The notes under the pieces were generated by a model that saw only the letters and a list, made by a program, of their open reading frames with translations, was not told the DNA's origin and made no database searches. From positions 1 through 64,000 of the forward strand of contig JBLWGC010000043.1 in the NCBI GenBank assembly GCA_048772705.1: a DNA stretch of 64,000 nucleotides, in the 5' to 3' direction. This DNA comes from Leidyana gryllorum EB-2025a (lineage: Eukaryota > Apicomplexa). This document shows, in pieces, positions 39,940 to 48,558 of the stretch. The position numbers and the translations under genes were made by a program. Numbering within the stretch: the stretch's first letter is position 1; every line of letters begins with the position of its first letter.

Positions 39940-40003
39940 GCCGCCCCAACTCCGTCGGTAGAGCGCAAGACTTTTGAAGGGAGAACTGGGGGTTCGGGCG
40001 GCG
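39940..40003 (+). pseudogene. tRNA-Lys (TTT) relic
   Basis: As 9212. Confidence 0.6.
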
Positions 40004-40073
40004 CGAGCAGTCCTAGTAAAGCTTGCTGAACCTTATGTGAAGCCACTGGCCGCAAAATGCCAAGTTCGACAGC

Positions 40074-40155
40074 GGCAACTTGCCTGAGTGGTTAAGGGGG
40101 TAGACTAAAAATCTACTGGGCCGGGCCCGCGCTGGTTCAAATCTAGCAGTTGTCG
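40074..40155 (+). tRNA. tRNA-Ser body with AAA (Phe) anticodon
   Basis: Class II Ser with stem GTAGA/TCTAC around CTAAAAA. Acceptor, T arm and variable arm remain Ser-like. One base from AGA. Confidence 0.75.
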
Positions 40156-40228
40156 TGCGATGTGGTTGGAGGGTTTAACCAACTCACGCATGAATTTCTG
40201 AATGGTGGAAACGCAACCATGTGTCCTC

Positions 40229-40299
40229 TGCATCTGCCGGGAATCGAACCCGGGTCGTCTCGATGGCAACGAGACAATCTACCACTAGACCACAGATGC
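40229..40299 (-). tRNA. trnG(GCC): tRNA-Gly (GCC)
   Basis: Loop TTGCCAT, T stem perfect; one D-side stem change. Confidence 0.93.
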
Positions 40300-40379
40300 G
40301 TGACACCTTGTTGTTGAAGCTCGTACACGTTAACGGCCGTTTTCTGAACGAATGGAATGTTCGTGGCATGCTCAGAGCG

Positions 40380-40444
40380 TCCGAGATAGCATAGTGGTTA
40401 CTATTTTCGCATGTCACGGCTAAGAAGCGGGCCCGATTGCCGGT
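40380..40444 (+). pseudogene. tRNA-Asp relic
   Basis: 5' half good up to GTCAC; then scrambled stem and no 3' acceptor. Confidence 0.6.
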
Positions 40445-40472
40445 AAATGAGTCTGGAACGGGGGATGGTTTT

Positions 40473-40544
40473 GGGCCTATGGCGCAACGGTAGCGCGTCT
40501 GACTCCAGATCAGAAGGTTGGGTGTTCGAATCACTCTGGGCTCA
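40473..40544 (+). tRNA. trnW(CCA): tRNA-Trp (CCA)
   Basis: Only intact Trp. Acceptor GGGCCTA/TGGGCTC, discriminator A, A box TGGCGCAACGG, stem TCTGA/TCAGA, loop CTCCAGA (codon TGG), T stem GGGTG/CACTC. Followed by T5. Confidence 0.95.
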
Positions 40545-40557
40545 ACCGGACTCTATG

Positions 40558-40562
40558 TTTTT
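40558..40562 (+). terminator. Pol III-type T5 terminator of tRNA-Trp
   Basis: Five T starting 14 bases after the tRNA-Trp 3' end. Confidence 0.75.
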
Positions 40563-40580
40563 CCCGTTTGGGGCGCAACC

Positions 40581-40661
40581 TGACAAAAAGTGGGATTCGA
40601 ACCCACGACCTTTCGGACTCCGGTCTGAGCACAGCGCCTCAGACCACGCGGTCATCTTGCC
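40581..40661 (-). pseudogene. tRNA-Leu (CAG), degenerate
   Basis: Loop CTCAGAC; D loop, stem and acceptor changes (ACTTTTTGTC). Confidence 0.65.
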
Positions 40662-40755
40662 GGGATGTTGTTGGCTCGCCTCTCCACGCGTTTTCTATCC
40701 CTGGAATCTCAAAATGGAAGGACTTTTGGGGTTTCAGGCCGGTGTGTTCGGAGCG

Positions 40756-40827
40756 TCCGAGATAGTATAGTGGTTAGTATTCCCGCCTGTCACGCGGAAG
40801 ACCCGGGTTCGATTCCCGGTCTCGGAG
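40756..40827 (+). tRNA. trnD(GTC): tRNA-Asp (GTC)
   Basis: One stem base differs (TCCCGC); otherwise consensus. Confidence 0.93.
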
Positions 40828-40882
40828 CACAGTTGATCTCGCTTAAGATTGTCTTTTTTGGTGCCCTCTGAAAGTTGCGAGC

Positions 40883-40955
40883 TACAGCCACCGGGGATCG
40901 AACTCGGGACCTTCTGCGTGTTAAGCAGACGTCGTAACCACTAGACCATGGCTGC
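40883..40955 (-). tRNA. trnV(AAC): tRNA-Val (AAC)
   Basis: Loop TTAACAC, T stem paired with one wobble. Confidence 0.93.
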
Positions 40956-41015
40956 ACGAAAGCTTTGCGGGAACCAAGAGAAGTTGCGAAGTTTCAAGAA
41001 GTAGAACTAGTTGCG

Positions 41016-41083
41016 AGGTCGCGCCGGGAATCGAACCCAGCTCGGGAGATCCAAAGCTTCCAGTGCTAACCATTCACGACAAG
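41016..41083 (-). pseudogene. tRNA-Gln (TTG), 5' end lost
   Basis: 3' half good, loop CTTTGGA, D arm and 5' acceptor decayed. Confidence 0.6.
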
Positions 41084-41154
41084 AATTAAAAGAGTGTATG
41101 AAGTCATTGGGATTGGAAGTGAATGCGTTCAGAGCTGGTACCCACCCGATCGTT

Positions 41155-41200
41155 GGCGTGGCAGGCGGAAATATAACTTTGATACCATGTCGGAGGCACG
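41155..41200 (-). pseudogene. tRNA-Asp 5' half relic
   Basis: Inverted sibling of 35456. Confidence 0.4.
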
Positions 41201-41282
41201 CCCCAACCTCAGAGCCCAGCTTTTCCATTCTCTAGCTTCAACAGACAGGGAACGCTTGGAGTAGCGGGACAGGAACCGAGCT

Positions 41283-41362
41283 GATAAGATGGCTGAGGGG
41301 TCCAAGGCGCTGTATGCAAGTCGCAGTTCGAAAGGGCGTGGGTCCAAATCCCACTCTTGTCA
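41283..41362 (+). pseudogene. tRNA-Leu (CAA-like), degenerate
   Basis: Acceptor GATAAGA/TCTTGTC pairs; loop TGCAAGT (G33), B box GGTCCAAATCC. Confidence 0.62.
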
Positions 41363-41399
41363 GGTTGAGCCTGACACGGGAAAAACAAAAGAGTCTGAT

Positions 41400-41469
41400 T
41401 GAGCCCATAGTGATTCGAAAACCCAACCTTCTGATCTGGAGTCAGACGCGGTACGTTGGCCATAGACCC
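41400..41469 (-). pseudogene. tRNA-Trp (CCA), damaged
   Basis: Anticodon arm TCTGA CTCCAGA TCAGA is intact, but the D arm lost two bases and the T stem has changes. Confidence 0.68.
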
Positions 41470-41524
41470 AAAACCATCCCCCGCTCCAGACTCATTACTT
41501 GGTGGTCAGGAATGGAGGTGTTAC

Positions 41525-41595
41525 GCATCTGTGGTCTAGTGGTAGAATGTCTCGTTGCCATCGAGACGACCCGGGTTCGATTCCCGGCAGATGCA
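41525..41595 (+). tRNA. trnG(GCC): tRNA-Gly (GCC)
   Basis: Consensus copy with T6 at 41611-41616, 16 bases downstream. Confidence 0.96.
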
Positions 41596-41610
41596 GAGGA
41601 CACATTGTTG

Positions 41611-41616
41611 TTTTTT
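41611..41616 (+). terminator. T6 run after tRNA-Gly
   Basis: Six T 16 bases past the gene; plausible Pol III stop. Confidence 0.7.
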
Positions 41617-41664
41617 CCAGAAGTTCATGTGTCAGTTGGTGTTTACCTCTCCAACCACATCGCA

Positions 41665-41747
41665 CGACAACTGCTGGATTTGAACCAGCGCGGGCCAGGC
41701 CCAGTAGATTTCTAGGGGTACCCCCTTAACCACTCGGGCAAGTTGCC
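41665..41747 (-). pseudogene. tRNA-Ser (AGA) with broken anticodon stem
   Basis: TACCCCTAGAAA replaces TAGACTAGAAA; 5' strand of the anticodon stem is lost. Confidence 0.65.
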
Positions 41748-41805
41748 GCTGTCGAACTTGGCATTTTGCAGCCAGTGGCTTCGCATACGGTTCAGCACTG
41801 CTCGC

Positions 41806-41870
41806 GCCGGCACGAACCCGCCGTTCTCCCATCAAACGTCTTGCGCGCCACCGACGGAGTTGGGGCGGCA
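41806..41870 (-). pseudogene. tRNA-Lys relic
   Basis: As 15026. Confidence 0.5.
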
Positions 41871-42039
41871 AGGAAGCTCGCCCTGTACCTGGGGAAGGCC
41901 CAAGATCCCATGATCAATACAAATGGAATTGGTTACTAAGTCCGAATCTGTATCAGAGATCCACTCACTTGACCAAGCCGACATTCCATATTTTCCAAGA
42001 CGGTACGGCTCTCGGTCGAAGCCCCAACTCAACCACTCG

Positions 42040-42112
42040 TCCACTGTAGTCTAAGTGGCTAGGATATGCGGCTTTCACCCGCACGATCCGGGTTCAAGTC
42101 CCGGCAGTGGAA
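42040..42112 (+). tRNA. trnE(TTC): tRNA-Glu (TTC)
   Basis: Clean copy. Confidence 0.95.
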
Positions 42113-42172
42113 ATCCAGCAGAGTGTGCTTGTAGGCAACGGTTCCACTCCTACTCCCAGAGACATTGATTTG

Positions 42173-42245
42173 CACCGCCCGCGGGGCTCAAACCCGCGAC
42201 TGCAAGATTAAAAGTCTTGCGCTCTACTGACGGAGTTGGGGCGGC
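42173..42245 (-). tRNA. trnK(TTT): tRNA-Lys (TTT), mosaic
   Basis: Anticodon and T arms are those of functional Lys (stem CAAGA/TCTTG, loop CTTTTAA, codon AAA), while the D arm (CAACTCCGTCAG) is that of the Lys relic, so the A box is off consensus. T loop TTTGAGC. Confidence 0.72.
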
Positions 42246-42330
42246 AAGGAAGCTCGCCCCGTACCCGAGGAAGGCCCAAGATTCCCACGATTAATACAAA
42301 TGGAATTGGTTACTAAGTCCGAGCATCGTT

Positions 42331-42394
42331 GCCGCCCCAAGTCCGTCGGTAGAGCGCAAGACTTTTGAGGGGAGACCGCGGGTTCGGGCAGCGC
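42331..42394 (+). pseudogene. tRNA-Lys (TTT) relic
   Basis: As 9212. Confidence 0.6.
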
Positions 42395-42458
42395 GAGAAC
42401 TCAAGCTTGCTGAACCGTATGTGAAACCATTGGCCGCAAAATGCCGAGTTCGACAGGT

Positions 42459-42540
42459 GGCAACTTGCCCGAGTGGTTGAGGGGGTAGACTAGAAATCTA
42501 CTGGGCCTGGCCCGCGCTGGTTCAAATCCAGCAGTTGTCG
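42459..42540 (+). tRNA. trnS(AGA): tRNA-Ser (AGA)
   Basis: One D-loop change (TTGAG), otherwise clean. Confidence 0.93.
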
Positions 42541-42630
42541 TGTGCTGCGATCATCGGAGTAGGCGGCTGGGTTGCAGTGGCGACGCAGAGGCATCAAGTA
42601 AGTGAATCGGTGCCATCTGTCGTCGGAGGC

Positions 42631-42704
42631 GGTCGCGTAGCTCAGTCGGTTAGAGCGTGAGCCTAATAAGCTCAAGGTCCCCGGTTCGAACCCGGGCGTG
42701 ACCA
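42631..42704 (+). tRNA. trnI(AAT): tRNA-Ile (AAT)
   Basis: Clean copy, T loop TTCGAAC. Confidence 0.95.
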
Positions 42705-42963
42705 AGTGGGCCGAATTTTTGTTACTGAATTGCCCCGAACCCGAAGCAGCCCCAACATTCCACCATCAACATGAATTGAATGTGATACCAAGTCGGACCT
42801 CATTTGCCGGCCCAGCGCATTCGGAAGAATGCAATACATTTGATGTAGCAGTCCCTCAGCCATCTTACCAGCTCGGGTCCTGTCCCGCCACTCCAAGCGT
42901 TCCCTGTCTGTCGAAGCTAGAGAATGGAAAGGCTGGGCTCTGAGGTTGGGGGGTCACGCGCCT

Positions 42964-43005
42964 CCGACATGGTATGAAAGTTATATTTCCGCCGGTCACG
43001 CCAAC
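42964..43005 (+). pseudogene. tRNA-Asp 5' half relic
   Basis: As 35456; stem TTCCGCCGGTCACGCC. Confidence 0.4.
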
Positions 43006-43058
43006 GACCTGGTGGGTACCAGCTCTGGGAGCGAATCCACTTCAGATGCCCACCTGCG

Positions 43059-43130
43059 TTTCGAGGCCGGGAATCGAACCCGGGTCTTCCGCGTGACAGG
43101 CGGAAATACTGACCACTATACTATCGCAAA
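43059..43130 (-). pseudogene. tRNA-Asp (GTC), 5' acceptor lost
   Basis: Anticodon and T arms intact; 5' acceptor strand replaced (TTTGCGA). Confidence 0.68.
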
Positions 43131-43215
43131 CACGCCGGCCTCCAACCCCAAACGTCCTTCCATTTTGAGATTCCAACGATAGAAAACGCGTGGAGCGGCG
43201 AGCCAACAACATTTC

Positions 43216-43300
43216 GGCAAGATGGCCGAGTGGTCCAAGGGGCTGTGCTCAGACCGCAGTCCGAAAGGGCGAGGATCTGGGATTGAGCCTTCCGAACCCC
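43216..43300 (+). pseudogene. tRNA-Leu (CAG) 5' part
   Basis: Loop CTCAGAC; T arm decayed. Confidence 0.6.
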
Positions 43301-43315
43301 GGCGCAGTTGGACGG

Positions 43316-43394
43316 CCGGGGTAGCTCAGTTGGTCGAGCATCCGACTGTAGTGCTGGCATCAGATAGTCGGCGGTTCGATTCCGTCCCACCGGA
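43316..43394 (+). tRNA. trnY(GTA): tRNA-Tyr (GTA) with intron
   Basis: 79 nt, one G fewer in the acceptor; stem TCCGA/TCAGA has one mismatch; intron TGCTGGC. Confidence 0.85.
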
Positions 43395-43488
43395 AGTAGA
43401 GGGGTGATCGGCAAACTACTACTCAACCTGATGGACAGCGTTGATAGGCCAACTAGACTACTCCGGCGAGGGTTCCATCTATGTAGCT

Positions 43489-43561
43489 TGGATGGGCTGG
43501 GAATCGATCCCAGAACCTTTCGTATACTAAGCCACCGTCTCATCATCTGGGCTAGCCTCCC
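43489..43561 (-). pseudogene. tRNA-Ala-derived relic (module copy)
   Basis: Best-preserved copy of the relic: T arm perfect, TTAGTAT at the anticodon, anticodon stem unpaired. Confidence 0.65.
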
Positions 43562-43650
43562 TTTGTGCCCACCTCATGGGATTGAGTAAGACTTCACATA
43601 GTGAGACGAGTCTCTCGACTGTACCCAGCGGGTTGAACCCCCGGCTAGGC

Positions 43651-43722
43651 GGCTGTTTGGTCTAGTGGTATAATCCTTCCTTAGGGTGGAGAGAGTCCTG
43701 AGTTCGATTCCCAGAACAGCCC
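43651..43722 (+). tRNA. trnP(AGG): tRNA-Pro (AGG), stem weak
   Basis: Loop TTAGGGT; stem CTTCC/GGAGA and T stem each have mismatches. Confidence 0.75.
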
Positions 43723-43846
43723 TCTTGGTCGTCGGTTGACCCGACGGGACGAGGTGCCCTCTGAATCAACACAGCCACCTCGTTAGCCCACTTCGGTAGG
43801 GCTCTCAAAAATCGCATTTCGGCTCCCTCTTCCATGTTGCAAACTA

Positions 43847-43917
43847 AGCAGTGTAGCTCAGTGAAGAGTGTTGGGCTCATAACCCAAAGGTCCGTCGATC
43901 GAAACGACGCACTGCTA
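43847..43917 (+). tRNA. trniM(CAT): tRNA-iMet (CAT)
   Basis: All stems paired; one G missing in the D loop (AGTGAAG). Confidence 0.85.
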
Positions 43918-43943
43918 AGTGTGCGCAGAAGGGAACAGTTGTA

Positions 43944-44015
43944 AGCCTTCTGCCCGAATCGAACCGGCGACCTTTCGCTTACTAAGCGAATGCTCTGCCC
44001 CTGAGCTAAGAAGGC
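43944..44015 (-). tRNA. trnT(AGT): tRNA-Thr (AGT)
   Basis: Loop TTAGTAA; one T-stem change (CGGGC). Confidence 0.9.
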
Positions 44016-44083
44016 AATGCAGGCCGAAGATCACGAATCAGTGACTATTGACGGGGATTACTGGAGCACTTTGCTCCAGTAGC

Positions 44084-44156
44084 TTCCACTGCCGGGACTC
44101 GAACCCGGATCGTGCGGGTGAGAGCCGCATATCCTAACCACTTGGACTACAGTGGA
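44084..44156 (-). tRNA. trnE(CTC): tRNA-Glu (CTC)
   Basis: Clean; near-identical block to 20433. Confidence 0.95.
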
Positions 44157-44296
44157 CAAGTGCCCGAGTTGAGGCTTTGGACGAGAGCCGTACCGTCTTG
44201 AGATCAGGTGGAGCGTCGGGTCAAGCGACGACGAACGGGCTCGTCGGATACGTGTGTCCAAAGACACACGCCCCTTTCACAGCCCGGAAGCTCCGT

Positions 44297-44369
44297 GCAG
44301 CCATGGTCTAGTGGTCACGACGTCTGCTTCACACGCAGAAGGTCCCGAGTTCGATCCCCGGTGGCTGTA
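44297..44369 (+). tRNA. trnV(CAC): tRNA-Val (CAC)
   Basis: Loop TTCACAC, T stem CCGAG/CCCGG with one A-C mismatch. Confidence 0.9.
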
Positions 44370-44429
44370 GCTCGCAACTTTCAGCGGGAACCAAAGGGGG
44401 AGAATCTTGGACGGAACCAACTAAGTGTG

Positions 44430-44501
44430 CTCCGAGACCGGGAATCGAACCCGGGTCTTCCGCGTGACAGGCGGAAATACTGACCACTATACTATCTCGG
44501 A
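44430..44501 (-). tRNA. trnD(GTC): tRNA-Asp (GTC)
   Basis: Consensus copy. Confidence 0.96.
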
Positions 44502-44595
44502 CGCTAGTAAACACGCCGGCCTCCAACCCCAGAAGTCCTCGCATTTTGAGATTACACGACGGGAACCGGGTGGAACGGCGAGCCAACAACACTTC

Positions 44596-44644
44596 GGCGA
44601 GATGGCCGAGTGCTGTGTGCAAGTCGCCGTCCGAAAATGCGGGC
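44596..44644 (+). pseudogene. tRNA-Leu with D-arm deletion
   Basis: As 9402. Confidence 0.6.
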
Positions 44645-44678
44645 GGATGATCGCAACCATGTTTAGGCTAATGACTGA

Positions 44679-44750
44679 AGCCTCCTGCCGGAATCGAACC
44701 AGCGACCTTTCGCTTACAAAGCGAATGCTCTGCCCCTAGCCTAAGGAGGC
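44679..44750 (-). tRNA. trnT(TGT): tRNA-Thr (TGT)
   Basis: Loop TTTGTAA; D loop AGGCTAGGGG has one change. Confidence 0.92.
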
Positions 44751-44814
44751 ATTCCCTGTCTCGACCCATATGAGTTTTTGATGCTGCGAATTGCATCATT
44801 TCCACCACATCGCA

Positions 44815-44896
44815 CGAGAACTGCTGGATTTGAACCAGCGCGGGCCAGGCCCAGTAGATTTCGAGTCTACCCCCTTAACCACTCGGGCAAGTTGCC
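44815..44896 (-). tRNA. trnS(CGA): tRNA-Ser (CGA)
   Basis: Loop CTCGAAA where the otherwise matching block at 21165 has AGA; one acceptor change (AGTTCTC). Confidence 0.88.
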
Positions 44897-45005
44897 ACCT
44901 GTCGAACTCGGCATTTTGCGGCCAGTGATGTCACATACGGTTCAGCAAGCTTGACTAGGACCCCAAACCGTTGTGAAAAAGTGCCAGCGAGTAAGAGATG
45001 TCGTC

Positions 45006-45086
45006 GGCAAGGTGGCCGAGTGGTAAAGGCGGCGGCCTGCTAAGCCGTTGGGTTCCACCCGCGTGAGATCGAATCTCACCCTTGTC
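45006..45086 (+). tRNA. trnS(GCT): tRNA-Ser (GCT)
   Basis: 81 nt, one D-loop T missing; T loop ATCGAAT. Confidence 0.85.
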
Positions 45087-45244
45087 GGTAGCATTCGGGG
45101 AGAGCGCAACTGGTTGAATGATTGAACTGAGGTTTTTGCCCGAATCGAATCCAACTCTTTACACTGGGGTCTGTATACAAGACCCGTGTTGCATGTGTCC
45201 AGTTGAGGAAGCGCTAGTCCGACTCTTCTGGGATGGGCTGAACC

Positions 45245-45314
45245 GGTTGCGTCCTTGGTGGTTAGCACTCGACACTTTGGATTTTCCGACCTGGGTTCGA
45301 TCCCGGCGCGACCC
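45245..45314 (+). pseudogene. tRNA-Gln (TTG), degenerate
   Basis: As 21594. Confidence 0.65.
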
Positions 45315-45378
45315 TTGAACTGGTCCTCACTACTCCCTGAAGCTTCGCCACTTCTCTTGGGCTGCGGGGACCATCCAC

Positions 45379-45451
45379 GCAGCCATGGTCTAGTGGTTAC
45401 GACGTCTGCTTCACACGCAGAAGGTCCCGAATTCGATCCTCGGTGGCTGTA
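45379..45451 (+). tRNA. trnV(CAC): tRNA-Val (CAC)
   Basis: Corresponds to 21728 (AAC) in the related block but with loop TTCACAC. Confidence 0.92.
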
Positions 45452-45506
45452 GCTCGCAACTTTCAGCGGGCACCAAAAAAGACAATCTTAAGCGAAACCA
45501 CCTGCG

Positions 45507-45578
45507 TTTCGAGGCCGGGAATCGAACCCGGGTCTTCCGCGTGACAGGCGGAGACACTAACCACTATACTAACTCGGA
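45507..45578 (-). tRNA. trnD(GTC): tRNA-Asp (GTC), acceptor weak
   Basis: Loop CTGTCAC, T arm perfect; acceptor TCCGAGT/CCTCGAA mispairs. Confidence 0.78.
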
Positions 45579-45666
45579 CCCTCTGAACACGCCGGCCTCC
45601 AATCCCAGAAGTCTTTCTTTTTCGGCTCACGGACAAAAAATGCGTGGAGGGACGAACCAACACAGC

Positions 45667-45746
45667 GGCAAGATGGCCGAGTGGTCTAAGGCGCTGTGTT
45701 TAGGCCGCAGTCCGAAAGGGCGTGGGTTCGAATCCCACTCTTGTCA
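45667..45746 (+). tRNA. trnL(TAG): tRNA-Leu (TAG)
   Basis: Only copy with loop TTTAGGC (codon CTA); consensus Leu body. Confidence 0.93.
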
Positions 45747-45806
45747 GCCATTGTATCGGCACTCGGTCAGCCACTGCATCCAATAGGTCTTCCATGTTGT
45801 ACGGAT

Positions 45807-45879
45807 GGGCGGCCAGCTCAGATGGTGCAGCGCTCGCTTTGCATGCGAGAGGTACTGGGATCGATACCCAGGTCGTCCA
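45807..45879 (+). tRNA. trnA(TGC): tRNA-Ala (TGC)
   Basis: Loop TTTGCAT; D arm GGCCAGCTCAGATGG with one change. Confidence 0.91.
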
Positions 45880-45968
45880 AACTCCATGCAACTTTGGCTG
45901 CAGAGAAACGGCTGGCGCGTGGTCCAAAAATTTGAATGTTGTTATCTCAATCTAGTCGAAAAGCCGCG

Positions 45969-46041
45969 GCCTACGTGGCGTAATGGATAGCGCGTTGGAC
46001 TTCTAGTCCAAAGGTGGCGAGTTCGAATCTCGCCGTAGGTA
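45969..46041 (+). tRNA. trnR(TCT): tRNA-Arg (TCT)
   Basis: GCCTACG/CGTAGGT, loop CTTCTAG; A box TGGCGTAATGG. Confidence 0.94.
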
Positions 46042-46107
46042 GCCAAATGCTCAGCACCTTACTTCGATGATTTGGCTGACTCTAGCTGCCTTCGCTGTGG
46101 AATGTTG

Positions 46108-46177
46108 CCCACTGTAGTCTGAGTGGCTAGGATATGCGGCCTCACCCGCAAGCTCCGCGCTCAAGTCCGGGAGTGGA
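46108..46177 (+). pseudogene. tRNA-Glu with shortened anticodon loop
   Basis: Anticodon loop lost one base (GCGGCCTCACCCGC); two more bases lost in the T arm. Same lesion at 59519. Confidence 0.68.
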
Positions 46178-46266
46178 AGTCAGTGGTTGAAGTCAGTGGA
46201 ATACTTGAGCAAAGTGCCCAGCAATCTCCGTCAATAGTGTCTGATTCGTGATCTTCGGCTTGCATT

Positions 46267-46338
46267 GCCTTCTTAGCTTAGGGGCAGAGCGTTCGCTTCG
46301 TAATCGAGAAGTCGCCGGTTCGATTCCGGCAGAAGGCT
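46267..46338 (+). tRNA. trnT(CGT): tRNA-Thr (CGT)
   Basis: Loop TTCGTAA; stem TTCGC/TCGAG one mismatch. Confidence 0.88.
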
Positions 46339-46400
46339 TGACTGCATCGACTGGGCACCTGCAAAGCTTAAGTCTCTCAAGCTCCAATCATCTTAGCCGA

Positions 46401-46470
46401 GCCTCGTAGTTCAGCCACCAGAGGGTAAGTCCCTTAGCCACAAAGTCGCAGACTGGAACCTGCCAGTACT
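46401..46470 (+). pseudogene. tRNA-Asn-derived relic, family 1
   Basis: A box TAGTTCAGCC; T loop lost. Confidence 0.55.
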
Positions 46471-46536
46471 TGATGCACCCACTAGCTCAACGCAGATTGC
46501 GGCCGAGTCTCGGGGTGCTGGAGCTCTTTCTCGAGT

Positions 46537-46607
46537 GCACTTGTGGTCCAAGGGTAGGATGCGAGCTTCCCATGCTCGCAGCCCGGGTTCGAGTCCCGGC
46601 AGGTGCA
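46537..46607 (+). tRNA. trnG(CCC): tRNA-Gly (CCC)
   Basis: Clean copy, loop TTCCCAT. Confidence 0.95.
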
Positions 46608-46637
46608 GCCGATCGTACAGGCTTGACCATGGCTGCA
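46608..46637 (-). pseudogene. tRNA-Val 5' fragment
   Basis: Inverted form of 33574. Confidence 0.4.
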
Positions 46638-46682
46638 ACAATATTTTCAACCGGGGCGAAGAGCAATGCACTTTAGACTGCT

Positions 46683-46754
46683 TGTCCGAGCCAGGAATCG
46701 AGCCTGGGTTTGCACGGCCACAACGTGCTGTCCTAACCACTAGACGACTCGGAC
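46683..46754 (-). tRNA. trnH(GTG): tRNA-His (GTG)
   Basis: Clean copy. Confidence 0.95.
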
Positions 46755-46831
46755 AATCTTTGAGCGAGGCTGTAGAGGTAGCGAAGCATCGATCAGGATG
46801 GAATGCGTTGTAAGAAGTCCACTCCTCAACT

Positions 46832-46911
46832 CCCGGCGGACGGAATTTCCTCGTCGAATAGCTGATGCCACCACTACCATCAGATGGGTTGCCATCTAAG
46901 CACCCCGGGCC
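46832..46911 (-). pseudogene. tRNA-Tyr-derived relic, family 2
   Basis: Anticodon now TGGTAG. Confidence 0.55.
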
Positions 46912-46981
46912 GTGAGAAAAGCCTTTCTTCTCGAGACTTCACGAACAGAAAACGTGTAAAGTGGCGAGCCAAGAACACTCC

Positions 46982-47061
46982 GGCAAGATGGCCGAGTGGT
47001 CCAAGGCGCTGTGTTAAGGCCGCAGTCCGAAAGGGCGTGGGTTCGAATCCCACTCTTGTCA
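46982..47061 (+). tRNA. trnL(AAG): tRNA-Leu (AAG)
   Basis: Clean copy. Confidence 0.95.
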
Positions 47062-47121
47062 GCCGTTTTATCGGCCCTCGGTCAGCCACTGGATGCAATA
47101 GGTCTTCCATGTAGAGCGCAT

Positions 47122-47194
47122 GGGCGGCTAGCTCAGATGGTAGTGCGCTCGCTTCGCATGCGAGAGGTACTGGGATCGATACCCAGGTCGTCCA
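47122..47194 (+). tRNA. trnA(CGC): tRNA-Ala (CGC)
   Basis: Loop TTCGCAT; D stem TAGTGCG one change. Confidence 0.92.
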
Positions 47195-47309
47195 AAGTAC
47201 ATACGGCTGCACGTGGCGGGATCCAAACAAACTTACATCTTTGAAGAGTCGCAGACCACAAGTGCCATTGGGAGAGCAGCGCAGTCAGTGTTTAGTGTGC
47301 CTCTGAAAC

Positions 47310-47382
47310 CGGTCCTGGCGGGTTTCGAACCTGCGACTTTGTGGTTAACAGCCACACGCTCTGCCGACTGAGCTGCAAGGCC
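47310..47382 (-). tRNA. trnN(GTT): tRNA-Asn (GTT)
   Basis: Loop CTGTTAA; acceptor GGCCTTG one change. Confidence 0.9.
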
Positions 47383-47497
47383 CAGCTACAATGGTTCACA
47401 GGTTATTATAGACATCCTCCTTTTTGTACCGCAGGATTGCAACCACGTCTTGTCAAGAGGGTACGGCTCTCGGCTAAAGCTGCGGCTGAGGGAGTTG

Positions 47498-47570
47498 TCC
47501 ACTGTAGTCTAAGTGGCTAGGATATGCGGCTCTCACCCGCACGATCCGGGTTCAAGTCCCGGCAGTGGAA
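47498..47570 (+). tRNA. trnE(CTC): tRNA-Glu (CTC)
   Basis: Clean; opens the second copy of the Glu...Asp module. Confidence 0.95.
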
Positions 47571-47646
47571 GTCATTGAAGTACTCGAGCAAAGTGCTCCA
47601 CTAATCTCCGTCAGTAGCCATCGCTTCGTTATCTCCGACTTACATT

Positions 47647-47710
47647 GCCTTCTAAGCTTAGGGGCAGAGCGTTCGCTTCGTAAGCGCCGGCTCGATTCCG
47701 GCAGAAGGCT
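47647..47710 (+). pseudogene. tRNA-Thr (CGT) with 8-base deletion
   Basis: Variable loop and 5' T stem deleted after TAAGCG; anticodon arm intact. Confidence 0.75.
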
Positions 47711-47759
47711 TTGCTCACGACCCAGTCAATTCTGTAACTGTTTCCCTCCTGCGCACACT

Positions 47760-47831
47760 TAGCAGTGCGTCGTTTCGATCGACGGACCTTTGGGTTATGA
47801 GCCCAACACTCTTCCACTGAGCTACACTGCT
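47760..47831 (-). tRNA. trniM(CAT): tRNA-iMet (CAT)
   Basis: Clean copy. Confidence 0.95.
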
Positions 47832-47965
47832 CAGTCTGCACCATGGAAGAGGGAGCCGAAATGCGATTTTTGAGATGTAAATTGCCTTGAGTGCCGAAGT
47901 GGTAACGAGGTGGCTGTGTTACTTCTAAAACCTGCTTATCCCATCGGGTCAACCGACATTTAAGA

Positions 47966-48037
47966 GGGCTGTTCTGGGAATCGAACCCAGGACTCCTTCC
48001 ACCCTAAGGAAGGATCATACCACTAGACCAAACAGCC
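47966..48037 (-). tRNA. trnP(AGG): tRNA-Pro (AGG)
   Basis: Stem CCTTCC/GGAAGG extended and paired, loop TTAGGGT (codons CCT/CCC). Confidence 0.95.
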
Positions 48038-48126
48038 GCCTAGCCGGTGGTTCAACCCGCTGGGTACAGTCGAGAGACTCGTCTCACTATGTGGAGTATC
48101 ACTCAATGCCATGAGGTAGGCACAGA

Positions 48127-48198
48127 GGGAGGCTAGCCCAGATGATGAAACGGTGCTTGGTATACGAAAGGTTCCGGGATCGATTCTCAGCCCATCCG
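48127..48198 (+). pseudogene. tRNA-Ala-derived relic (module copy)
   Basis: As 11094. Confidence 0.65.
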
Positions 48199-48277
48199 AA
48201 CTACATAGATGGAACCCTCGCCAGAGTAGTGCCAAAACCATCAGGTTGAGTAGTACTTTGCCAATCACCATTCTACT

Positions 48278-48357
48278 TCCGGTGGGACGGAATCGAACCG
48301 CCGACTATCTGATGCCAGCACTACAGTCAGATGCTCTACCAACTGAGCTACCCCCGG
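48278..48357 (-). tRNA. trnY(GTA): tRNA-Tyr (GTA) with intron
   Basis: As 3717. Confidence 0.93.
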
Positions 48358-48404
48358 CCGTCAAACTGCTCCGCGGTTCGAAAGGCTCAACCCCAGATCC
48401 TCGC

Positions 48405-48464
48405 CCTGTCGCACCTCGCACTGCGGTCTGAGCACAGCGCCTTAGACAAATCTGCCATCTTGCC
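48405..48464 (-). pseudogene. tRNA-Leu (CAG) 5' part
   Basis: Loop CTCAGAC with a short duplication (CTCGCACTGCG) in the variable arm. Confidence 0.6.
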
Positions 48465-48558
48465 GGGATGTTGTTGGCTCGCCGCTCCACGCGTTTTCTG
48501 TGCTTGGAATCTCATAATGGAAGAACTTTTGGGGTTGGAGGCGGCGTGTTTACTAGCG

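Larger units (their letters stand above)
43930..45375 (+). repeat. Segmental duplication B, partial third copy
   Basis: Matches about 20280-21727 at offset 23,651 and continues past the edge shared by copies 1 and 2. Confidence 0.88.

Noticed and set aside
42841-42875. Short match to a Leu 5' end.
   Set aside because: About 20 bases, no other arm; kept out of the feature list.
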